From Anopheles merus (lineage: Eukaryota > Arthropoda > Insecta > Diptera > Culicidae): DNA of 64,000 nucleotides. The notes beneath the pieces are model-generated. The model ran no database searches, was not told the DNA's origin, and was given only the letters and a program-made list of their open reading frames with translations. Position numbers and translations under genes: made by a program. The stretch spans positions 18,778,928 through 18,842,927 of the forward strand of contig NC_054083.1 in assembly GCF_017562075.2 (NCBI RefSeq). Reading direction: 5' to 3'. Below are positions 1 through 12,200 of this stretch, piece by piece. The stretch's first letter is position 1, and each line of letters begins with the position of its first letter.

Positions 1-277
1 TAATACTAGAATAGATAGATGTGTAAACTACTTGGTAATTTTACATTGGTCGACATAATGTAATCCGTTCAATTAAACATAACTACTAGCCAAAATTGCT
101 TCATGCTCATATAACAAAATTAAATAATAAAATAGAGTTCCCGTTCCACTAATTCCCTTCATCAGATTGCGATATTATCTCATTAGGCCACCATAATAAA
201 ATTTCTGCTGCTCATTGATAGCACATCCACGTTCGGTTGTTGATTATACATTTCTTCTCTGTTTTTTCTTCGTTTAG
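1..277. other. AT-rich sequence ending in a splice acceptor
   Basis: It ends in a pyrimidine-rich tract and TTTAG before exon 278-400, so it is most likely cv-c intron. No gene is seen. Confidence 0.5.
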
Positions 278-3200
278 GCGGAAATATCGGAAATGTTTGA
301 GCAAACCCTGCTGGAGGGCAATGCAGCCCCAGCGGTGGCCAGCAGCAACGACACCGTCCGCGGGACAGGAAGCGACAAAAAGCGGAAAAACGATCTGAAG
401 GTAAGCGAATGATTGGCCGCTTCCGGTGGGATGTGTTTTATGTTGCACGGCCAGTGTTTTATGTTTTCTTTATTTCACCGCCACTTCCTTGGGGTGGAAA
501 ACGGTCGGTGGCAGGCTTAAAACAATCGTTTCCGTTGTAAGCGTTGCGCGGTGTAGGCTCTTAATAAACGAACCAAACATTGTCCTCATTCCATTTGTAG
601 GCTAACCGGGACGAAGCCACTGGATACGGGCGTTTAGTAAAGGCTGGTCCACACCTTCAACAGCATCATCATCACCAACAACAGCCACATCAGCAGAACG
701 CTAGTCATCACGTAAAGTATGCAACCATACCGCACGCAAATGTTACCCAGCAGAGCAGTAGTGCCAGTGCCGGTGCGATCAGCTACGGCCGCACCAATCA
801 ATCGCTAGCAATTGACGGCTATGCGAAACGGACGCGAAATGCACAGGACCCTCGTTACCGATCGCACGACCGGATGGAAATGGTGAGCTCCTCGACCACT
901 GTGCCGGCGGCGGCTTCAACACTGCCCAAGCCGAGCGTTCGGTCGCAGTCGGCGGGCGAAAACATGTCCTCCAGCGGGTACAGCAGCTACGGCCGGTACA
1001 CGGAACGGTCGGACAGCCTGTCGGACGATATGAGCCTGCTGGACGTGGGAGCGCCGTCGTGTGACGACAGCCTGGAAGGAGCCGGAGACGACACTACGTC
1101 GGACGAGCGGGAGACGATAGTCAGTGGCGGTGTGCGTAAGCGCCTCCAGCAAAAAGACCCATCGGTGCAGGCACAGCGTGGTGCTGGTGCGATCGCACCG
1201 AGCAAAGACTTTGGCGGATACTATTGTAACAGCATCGAGCAGCAGCTAGGGGCGAACGACCGTGGGCTCAAGACAAGCACCAACAGCTTGCCGTCCGTGG
1301 CCGGAGGACACCGGAATTTGGCGCTACATCTAAAGTTCAAATCGCACCAAAGTGCGATCGACGCGAAGCGGAAACAGTTCTTCCTGACGCTCGACCAGGA
1401 ACCGTTCCAACCGCTCAAGTCCAACATGGCCGATCTGCCGTCGCCGAGCAGCACGTCGCTGCACAGCGGCCACAACCATTTGATTGCGGAAGAGCTCGGT
1501 TCTAAATCGAGTTCCGCACCGGTACTGCTCAAGGATGAGGAGAACGTCCTCACGGTGGCACGGGTAAGAGACATACACAAAAAATAAGTTGTTTTGTGCG
1601 GCCTTGCTTGAATGATAGTTACTATATTCTGCTTCCGGTATTTTTGGCTTGCTATCTTTTACAGGCAAACCTCCGTTACTCGAGGTCACAAAGTGATCGG
1701 CATTTGGCGGGTGAGTAGAGGAGATAAGACTATCTTTTTTTCTTGCGTCATATGTTGCTTGAATGTCGTCTGGAATTATTCGCTTGTTTAGTTTCATTTA
1801 CCCACTCAAACTTTCATTGCTGTATTTAAGACCAATTAAAGGAACGTACTAGTAACGGTTCCATTGAAATAGAAAATATTTATGAGTATGAGTATTTCTA
1901 GTGCATTTTGCGAGTATCGCTTGACTCTTTATTATCAAAAGAGATTTAGATGAGTTGAGACTACTGATTCAATAATTGAAACTTAATTCTATACTCACTT
2001 AAATGCGTTTATTTTCGATTCAATTCGTGCTGAGCGTGCCACGAAATATATTAACTGTTAAATGTGTGAGATATTAAAACATTAAAACTTACGCGCTATG
2101 TTACATTTTCTATGTAGCCTTGTATTTAAAAGTTTTGATTTGATTCCCCTTGTAATCTTCTGTCTCTCAAATGTATATGGCTCATGAATCTTTTTGATAT
2201 TTTCTGTGCATCCAGCGGAACATTATCTCATGTTATGGTTTGTTGAAAATTCTATAGGCAGATCGGCCAATTCTGGGGAACGAATCTGTCTTTGGGAATT
2301 TTGAATGCTTATGCAAAACATAAGCCGAAAACACTAACAATAAACAATGATCAGAATCCAGGTTCGTCAGTTGTATGATCAACTCCTTACGAAACGTTTT
2401 GGATCGACAATCAAACTTAAGTGAATGCTAGTTCAAACAATAGCCTTGGCTATAATTCTAAAATTTTCTGGAATCTGGTTCGTGGAATGCTTTGAGTCTA
2501 GTTGCCGATAGAACCATCTAAAGATGTGAAAATTGTTGGTATCCAATAAAAATGTGCAGAGAAACTTTTACAAATTGACAAAAATTATCCGCAAAGAGCG
2601 TTTGATGGTTTTTGGTAAACAAAATAGATGTTTTGACGCAGGATAACGCCATTTCGAAATAAGTATACAGAGCATTAACTGGCATGAGACCGAATTACGT
2701 CTCTTATGTAAATGCGTATTCTAGAAATTTTATAAACAAACCGGATTCACAACTAGAGATGAGAACACTGAATAAATGTTCCTATCTGTCAAACGTCGCC
2801 TTCGCTCGTTTGACGGTTGAGCTGAATTCTTTGAGTAATAGTATGGATACATCTCAGCATACAGTTTATGTATTTATGATTGTTGCATGTTCTATTTTTA
2901 TGACTCAATGTTTTGGAGTATTATTAGTATTAAGTAATACTGATATCAAATGAGTTATTCACTAGTTAGCGTAGAGAGTAAGCGAGATTAATCCCATAAA
3001 AATGCCTGCCAGAGAGTTAATTAGTTGAATCGCAAACGAATAATAAAATAATTTATATTGTGTATGCTTTTTTGTGAATCTTTAACGAGTGCGTGAAAGA
3101 TTCAAATCCTTATAATCACTCTTCTACTTTGATTCAAAACACTGAAATAAGTGCGTATCTTCAAAAATTCATGAATTTATAATAGATTAATATGAATATT

Positions 3201-6200
3201 TAAAGATTCTCATGAATCTATTTAGATTCATTGGTGGATGTATGAATTTCAAGATATTGAATTGCGCGATTCCATTGTACAAGCTTTTGAGATTTTGAGA
3301 TCTTTATAGAATCATTAATCTTTCGAGATTCATCCATCATTCCATTCGAGATACAGATTCATTGAATCACGTCAATAATTAATTGAGATGTATACATTTG
3401 AATCAGATTTACACAACACTAGAAAGTACATCCCCAACACAAATAAACTAATCCGTTGCCGCTTAGGTGACCAATTTTCTACCTTTTTTGTTAAGTTCTT
3501 AACGTGTTAACACTACACTGTACACTGAACTGGTCAACTTCATTAAACTGGTGAAATTACCAAAAGATTTTGAACAAAACCAATCATCTTGTGGAAGCCT
3601 GGAACCATCCTGAAAGACCTACAAGGACAATGATTGACTTCAGAGAAATTATTCGAAAAAGAAAAAGCTAATTACAAGATGCTTATTGTAGAGTAAGAGT
3701 ATCAAAAATGTGTTTTTATTCCATTTGTTGTACGCATAAAAACCAAAAAAACAACAATCAAAATAACACAAAACAACAATAAAAAACTGTAAGAATTGCA
3801 AGGAACAACAAGAAATAGTAGAAATCCTTGAACGGTCCGAAGAAACTTAATTCGACTCCAACTGCCGTTTGCTTCGTGAACCCTGGGCAATCTATGCTGA
3901 TAACCTTCTAGTGCGATAATCATACATTCATGCTACACAACGTTAACGGGGTTCCCACTTTAATGAACCAACCTATTCCGGCGCACAGACGATAATGTGG
4001 CAGTTGTTTCCCGCACTGTCCCCTCGGATGGGACAGCCAAACAGCATGGGCATGAGATTTGGATTGTTTCCCCGCGCCCGGCCTGGAATGCGCATAATTA
4101 AAAAGCGAACAAGTGGTTGAAAAGCTGAAATGTGTCTGAAACGGCACGAGCCCGGCATGTTGCAAATTCCAACGCCAAATTCTCCACACACTCTCTCATC
4201 AACATTAAGCTTGTTGCATCTAGAATGTAGCTAACGAACGAGCAACCAATCGATGCCGGTACAAAGTTTCCGGAAATTAATTGTGGCTCAGAATGACTAG
4301 TTACTGTTTCTCGTTGCCACTGATTGCCCATGATCAAGCAGTTGGGTAAGCTGCTATGCAGGGCTGTGAAAATGTACGTTATATTCTACGTTCCTATTAG
4401 AAGTAGGAAGAAAAAAAGGAATAGACAAACTATTTTAAATCTGAATAACATTATTGATCTTTCAAGCCGTTGCCGTGGACGTTTTACAACCGTCTATCTT
4501 TGCAGCATCTTCATTTTACGCATAAAACATTGTGGCGCGTTGGCAAAGTATCTCATATTTTCATGACCTTTATGCTGTTCAAAGGAAGGTGGCGAAGGCA
4601 AGCAACGATTTCGGGGCGCAAAAGTGCGTAGCTCGTGGAGCGTGTTGCGTTGTTGATGGTGGATGGTCTGATTTTGTGGGCTCTGTGTTGTGTTTTATGT
4701 ACGGGCAAGTTTTACGCACATAGCTGCGAAACTCGCCCCAGTGTACATAAGGCTAGCTTGCTGCACGGTTCTTGTACACAATCAGAATCAAAAAGGCGTT
4801 CCTTCCCTACCCCTCCCAGCCCGGTCCTACGTTTCCCTTTCGATGTTGTGGAAATTGCGGCTAACGTCACAGTAAAATGCTTTGCCGAGACACGCTGAGA
4901 GTCCTGCGAGAGCAGCAAGCACGCTCTGTGCCTGCGAGAACCTGCGAGCATCCGCTGAAGTTCTCCAGAAATCCTCCGCTACTCCCCCACAAAAGCACCA
5001 CTCTCCACGTGCCCAACAGGGTAGATAGATGTCTCGCGCGTACTCACACAGCTTTCCCTCCATCCATCTCGATATGCTGTTGCTCCTGCTGCGGCTGCGG
5101 CTGCTTTCTCCAGCTTCTGGCACGTCGGCACGAGATATCCTTTTGCTCGGCGTCGCTCATTGTCAGTTGGTCAGTCCTGCCGTTGGCTGGTGTGACGGTG
5201 TGCTGCCGTCCTAGCTGGCCGGAATTAATTGTTGTTTCTTGCTTTTCGCTTAGCTTCTACTGGCTTGGCTGTTCTTGTGTTCTAGTGTGTTTAGTGTTTA
5301 GTTACGAATTACTGCTGAGGAAAATTGAAAAAGCGCTCCCGTGCACACAGAGCACGGTGTATGTGTGTGTTGTTTTTGTGTGTTTTCGTGCGTGCACAAT
5401 ATCGGGCACTTTATTGTCAGGTTCGGCAAGAACAGGGAACGCTACGAGGCTCTAGACTGCGAGCGTGAAGTGAAGGTTGGCTGTGTTTTCTTCGCACCAG
5501 AATCGCTATTCATATAATTCGCTTGTGCTGCCAAACGCACAAATAAACAAATTAGTCGTACCCTTTTCAATTCCGCAAAAAGGTGCGTCTGTTCGCCCGA
5601 AGCATTTACGCACCCGCCGCCTCCGCTGTTTTTTTTTTTTATTTTGCGCGCGCATTAGAAGCTGCGGATCCAGGCCGCGCTCAGGAACACCGCGCAAACG
5701 GCACCGCTACGACCACAATAATGCACCGCAGGATGTCCAGCATTCGGGAGTACAAGTTTTTCCGCAGCTTTTCCGCCAAGATCGAGAACTGGCACATACG
5801 CAAGGCGGAATCGCTATGGAAGAAGATGCGGGAAAGGAAAATTGCAGGTAATACATACATGGAAGGTGGGAGGCGGGTGGCGGGAGGGTTTTAAAAGAAT
5901 GATAGAGTGTGCATACACGCACACACACACATACGTGCAGAGACACACAACAATGGGGCTCTTTGGATGGCGCGTGGGAGCTCAAAACCGTTGTCGTCCT
6001 TCCTGTGGTGGGAACGAGGACCTGTGATGCGGTAAAGAAGGGGCTGAATGAAGGATGATTGTGTGGCCATCCCCGGGGCAGACACGGAACGAAGCAAGGC
6101 TGCTCTGTCCTCGGGTGGCGGTGGAAAGTCATCTGTTGCTCTTCATTGAGAGAGCACAGCCCCAACGGTGTACCGGATACTGAACCCCGTTGCATGCTGT

Positions 6201-9200
6201 AGTTGATGTTGTGTATGTGTGTCGGTGGGAAAACCGGGAGTAGAAGTACACTAGGAAGGCTTTCATCCTCTTTGCCGACGACGGATGGGAACGTAACCAA
6301 ACGAGACATAAAGTAGCAAGTGGAATTGAATATCAGTTAATTAGAGGGAAAGAGAACGCTGCGCAAAAGAGAACGAAGAGAGAGAAAAAAGAGAGAGAGA
6401 GCGAGAGAGAGAGAGAGGCATTGTTGCTTGTGCGGGAGTTTGGCCGGAGCATCTACACCCAGAAGCAGAGGGGGACGGAGAACGGGAGAAGTCCTTTTTC
6501 CCGCCCCTTTTGGTCGCACTGGTGGTATGGCTATTTTTAAATCGTCCTTCGTCCTTGTATATTGATAAATTGATTGATGAATAGGTATGCAAAATTACAG
6601 CGAGGGTAGCAAAAAAGGGTGAAAAACGCCATAGACACAGCCATTGGTTCGTGCTTATAACGCGGCCATCGTTGATGATGGTGGCAAAAATGGGGCCATT
6701 TGAATGTGAACGTCACTGCCATAGGCCCTGTGGGATGCTGTGGTGTGGCGGTTTTGATACGGGGCCCATTCTAAGCGCTTTAGCTGCAATGCTGTGCTTG
6801 GGCTATCCTGATGCTGTTTGGAATCATTTTCATCCCCCACTGTGGGCGGCAAAAAAGCGCTCTGGGTGCTAAATGGAGGGGAGTTTTTTTTTGTTGAGAG
6901 TTTCTTTTTTTGCTATTTCAGCTATTGTTCTTGTACATCATCAACAAAAGAATAATACACATAAAACACAAAGCAAAACGTACTATGTGTGTGTGTCCCT
7001 TTTCGTTGCTGCAGCGTCATATGCGACGGGTGGATTTGTTTGAAGGCGACAGTTTGAACGTTCGATAAACGAACGCGCGTCAGCCCGCCACAAGCGCTCC
7101 CTGCTGCCTTTATGCTCCGGTCTCGTGATCGAATGACACTTGTTATCTATAGCCTATGGCTGGAGGGTAAGGAATGGGGGGTGGGGGTGGGGGGGGGGTG
7201 GTAAATATTCAATAGCAGATGGGAATTTGCTTGATAAGTTTATTGAATTTAGCCCTTGCGATACTGCGTACTGCGCTGATGTTCGTTTGCAGAAGCTCTG
7301 CTGCGTTAGTAAACGTTCCCAAATGGGAATGAGTTGCTTCGCTTCATTGTGATTTGTTACTGCGAATGAGACATCTGATGGGCCTATTCTTCCCTTGTAC
7401 TACTACTGCACCAAGACCCCTGTGATGTACGAATTCCAGAAGATTGATTGCGCGTTTTATTTGATTATGTGGTGTACGCTCATTTATGCAATGTGTTGTT
7501 GCAATGTGAACTCGCTCGAAGCTAATGATTCGCTTGAATTCGTACGCACGTACACACGTGCTGCATTATAATCATGCGTATCAAATGCGTAAATTTAAAA
7601 TGTATTCATTTTGACGGGCAGAGGCATATTGTACAACTGTATCGTGCATAAAAATGCGTTCTAGAAATTCCCTTTTTTATTTGCTCGTCTTAAAAATTCA
7701 TCATTGATTTAACTGTGCATGAGGTACAAGGTTGAAGGCAAAAGTATCGATAGGGACTGAAGGGAATATGAGTGTAGCGAAGGAACTGTATCTCCTATGC
7801 TTCTCAACATCAATTGATCTGGTGTCTTCTGGTTACGGCTGAGCGATACGAAAAATGTGCATCTCGAACAAAACAGAGTAAATCTGTTGATAGATAAAGT
7901 CATCTGAAGAATCGATAGGAATTCATCACCAATCATCGATAGATTGTTTTGCTGAAACAAGCTATTTTACCCAAATATTTTCAAGACATACTTTTTGAGC
8001 TTGTGTTCCAAGATTCCTAGAGTGTGAATAGCTTGAGAAACATCGTTGTGTGTGCCTTTTCGGACACTCTTTTTAAACTCTGGATATTTTGGACACCCTG
8101 AAAGCTTGTCAGAACTGTACCAGTCAACGGAGTTTTGTGATTTTCTTCGGAGAGATTTTCTCAAAACATGAATCGAGTTAATTGAAAAGCAAAGTTTCCT
8201 GTAGCGAGTGCAAATTAATTATTTGAACAAAGCTAATGTATGGTTCACGTTTTTGATGGCTGTAATTGACTTTATGAACTTTATAAACTTCTCTTTGCAG
8301 ATTCTCATGTAATTATCAGTTTTGGGCCTATATACAAGAAAGGAAACCCACAAATATCAAAAGAATTGTTTTTGTATGTTTTGGACAAATAGGGCATCTT
8401 CGGCCTCCTATTTCTTCCCCAAAGTGAAAAGATGGCACCGTTTTGTGGGCTTCCCGCAGCTTTGTGTCAGTCGTCGTGGGTTCGGAATATTTTGTCCGGG
8501 AGTTTCTGTTTATAGCTGAGGCCTGGAACAATTTAAAAATAGAATTTGCCATTTATAGTATACATCTTTGAATAATAGTGGCTTGATGTTGTTATTTCTA
8601 AACCATACATGGTAAATGGTACAAAAAGGCCTTAAAATACATATAGAAGGTTGAAATGTGTGTATTTATTCGTTTTTTTAAAGAAGATGTCGTACACAAA
8701 AATATACTTGCTACATTGCAAATGCTTGTCAAGTCATACCGGTCACTACTAAGATATTGCTTACACGAACGTTCCATCAGAGATACTGGCTGGATATCGG
8801 CAACTTGAAATTCTTATCACTGTGGTGCAAAAACAGGGAGAGAAAGAGTGAGAAGAAAAGAACACACCCACAGTCACGTTGTTATATTTTCGGTTTATTT
8901 TGGTTCGAAAAACAGTTGCGCGATCCACCCGTCCGCCCGCGGTCGTGACTGATTAATTCCAGCCTATCGAGAACCCGTGGTCGACTCTGATGTCACCAGC
9001 CGGAGTTGGTTCTCGCGCTCAACCGTACTTTGCCGTAGTGTGTCCCCAGCCTCAGTGCATTGTCTACGCAGAGGACGACAAGTAGATACCCCCAAACGTT
9101 GTGTCTTGTGACCTACCACCAAAAAAAGCGATTCTAAGTGTTTCGTGTCCGAGCGACTATACTGCCGGGATTCGAACCGATTTCGAGCGCGTACCTATTG

Positions 9201-12200
9201 CAGACATCGAACTGGCAGACAGGATGGAGCAATATGCATCGAAAAAGTATCCGATAGCGGCGAAAAGCCGCAAATCAAAGCTTAATTTCCTTGCCGGAGT
9301 TCAAAGTCACTACGAGAAGAAGCAAAAAGATTCGTCCGGAACCAAGGAACCGAAACTGAACCTGTCTGTACCGGGCACTCCCGTTTGTTCGCGTTATTTG
9401 CGCCGACTTTCGCAAGGGTTGGCGAGTGATCACGATGACCAGAAACCGTCCAACAATGGTCCCATGGAAAATGAGCTCATCATCAGCAGCCTTGTGCTGG
9501 ATAAATTTCTCAAGGATATGCAAACACTGTCGGTAGACGGCGCGGACAGCGCACCGTCCCAGGAGGGGGCAAAGCAAGGGGCAATCCATGACACGACCGA
9601 AGAGTTCTTTAGCAAGTCCGAAGAACGGAAAGCCTATCATCGGACGTTCTCCGAGGCTGTCGGGGTCGTTGGAGCGTCCCCAGTGATTGAGAAGAATCCG
9701 GTGGTGAAGAAATACTTCGAAGAGTCCGCTAGTCAACGGACCTTTCGGAGGGACTTTTCCGAAGCGTACGGTGAACTGATCGAACCGGAACCTATCGTTG
9801 CCTCGGAAAAGAGCTCAAAAAAGAAGAAAACCAAGAAAGCCAGCTCCAAGTCAGCCAAGTCCGGTGAAAATCGTCCACCGAAGCTGATCAGCGATTCTTC
9901 GGACGATGAGCGATCGGAAGAGGATAGAAGCGAGTTCCTGCAGGAGCTGGAGCAGTTGAAGCAGTCCAAGCAACGGCTGGAGGAAAAGCTACACGCCTAC
10001 CAGGCCAAGACGGTCCCGGACGCCCCGGTTGCAGCGGAGGCGAAAAGCCCCCAACAGTTCTTCGAAGAGTCGGAACAGGCACGAACCTATCAGCGAACGT
10101 TTTCGCAAGCCGTACAAACGTTCCCCGGCGGAGCGCGAGAGCCACGTGATCCGGCAGTGGTGCAGTACTTCAACGAGTCTGCCTCGCGTCAAACCTTCCG
10201 GCGCGAATTTTCCGAGGTGTACAACGAGTATGAACCGCCGGCGCCAGTGGAGCATCCCAACTTTAAGCCGACCGTGCCGGGAACACCCATTAGCTCCCGG
10301 CATTTGCATAAATTAAAAAAGGGTGCCGAGCCGGCCACGGGTAGTGCGGAACAGCAGCCATCACTGCCCCCGGCCAGTGGCCATTCGGCGTCCCTGGCGG
10401 AGCAGCTGGAAGCGTTCAACAAAGAGCTCGATAACCTGCGGCAGAACAAACCGTCCGTTACGGCGACGACCACGACGACAGCCTCCTCCACCGTGGACAG
10501 CTTCTGCGTGGACAGCTATCTGGACAGCTCGAGCGAGAAGAAAACGTACGCCCGTTCGTTCTCCGAGGCTGCCCGGCCGTTTGTCCAATCGGACGTGAAA
10601 AGCCCCACGGTACGGACGTTTTTTGAAGACTCTTCCCGCAAGGGCACACTGCGGCGAGATTTTTCCGAGGCGTACCAGGAAGTCGAGGTGGTGGCACCAG
10701 CCTCACCACCGCCCAAGGCGAGGACGGCACCACCGGCAGCTGATGTAACGGCGACAACAAAGCCAACCGATGCATCATATGACCTGGATCAAGATAACAG
10801 ACCCATTTTATGCCCCGCCGGCGATGATAACCCATCCAACGAGCGGCACCCGCCCGTAGGCGCCAGGGGTGGACCCATCACCATCCCCGGCACACCCATT
10901 AGCTCGCGTAAGCTGGCAGCCTTCCGGCGCAGCACCAGCGTGGAGCCTGCCGGCAGCCAGGCGGCCGAAGCAGCAGTAGCAAAGACACCCGAGGCAACCC
11001 TGGGAGGAGGAGGCGGCATTCCGGCATTGGCTCGTGTGCCACTGACGCCGCAGCTTGATGGTAGGAAAAAATTTAGCACTGAAAAATTTTTTGCAACGAA
11101 ATTCTTCAAACGGGCGCGTAGTTTCAGTGGCACCCAGTCTGGCGGCCACCGGGATGACAACGAGCCGACGGGACGACGGGCCAACCGACACGCTGCCGTA
11201 GGGGATGCGGGTGAGGAGGAGCAGGAGCCGCACCAGCGGGACGACGGGCGACGTCGCATCGAACCGGAAGGCGGAAGGGAAGCGGGTGTAGCTGCGTCGC
11301 AGGTTGTCGAGCTTGACCGAGAGTTCTGGAAGAGATTCGGCGCTCAGAAGGATTAATGGATGAAGACAAAACAAAAAAATGGAAGCCACGGGCAGATAAG
11401 GCAGAACTGCGGCAAACGCGAATGCACTAGAGAGGAGACAAGTGTTAGAAAAAAGTTTGTGTTTTATCAAAAATGATTTACACTCGGTAGGATTTCGTAT
11501 TATTTTCAAAATTTTGCTGATTCGCCAACAATTATGTATTATGTATAAAGCTGAATAAAATTATTGAGGAAATATTACAAATAAATGAAGCATTCCATCA
11601 ACCTTTTCGATTTCGGACGGAACGGAACGTTCTTGTATGTTGTTTAGAAGATATTTACATTTTATGAAAGATTATCGAATCTTTCAAAACTGGTTTTATT
11701 TATCTATATGAACACAAATTAATTGTTTTAAACGATACTTTTTTCGCTAGATGTTGCATGTCTATTAATTTATTACGATGGCATCAATATAAAGTTTTTT
11801 TTTAATTTTTAATGATGTTTGTAGTGTAATTACATACCTAAGACTTTGCAGTAATACCTAGATTATGTTAAAAAAAGAGTTTTTGTTGATGATAAAGTTG
11901 TTCACGTCATTTTAATGAAGCCGGACGAAAAGAAACTACATACTAGAAACAAGAACCTATAAATGATAAAGTAAAAAATATACGAAAAATAGATTAAAAA
12001 AAAGAAATGATTTCATAAGTAATTGAACAAATATTGGCAAGTAAAGACAAGAAAATGAATAATTAAGAGCGAAAAGAAACACATAAAAAACGAATAAAGT
12101 ATACAGAGTTTACCAGGGGTTCTCATAGTTGTCGGACACTATCTTGACTCTTTCTTATTGGAAGTAAACTTCATGTGTTGGAAATTGGACTCGCATGGAT

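Noticed and set aside
5707..6309. 200-codon minus-strand ORF
   Set aside because: It is antisense to the short-isoform exon, has no ATG context or domain and runs through CA repeats.
10808..11509. 233-codon minus-strand ORF
   Set aside because: It is the complement of the repeat-containing plus-strand ORF, whose internal repeats show which strand is coding.
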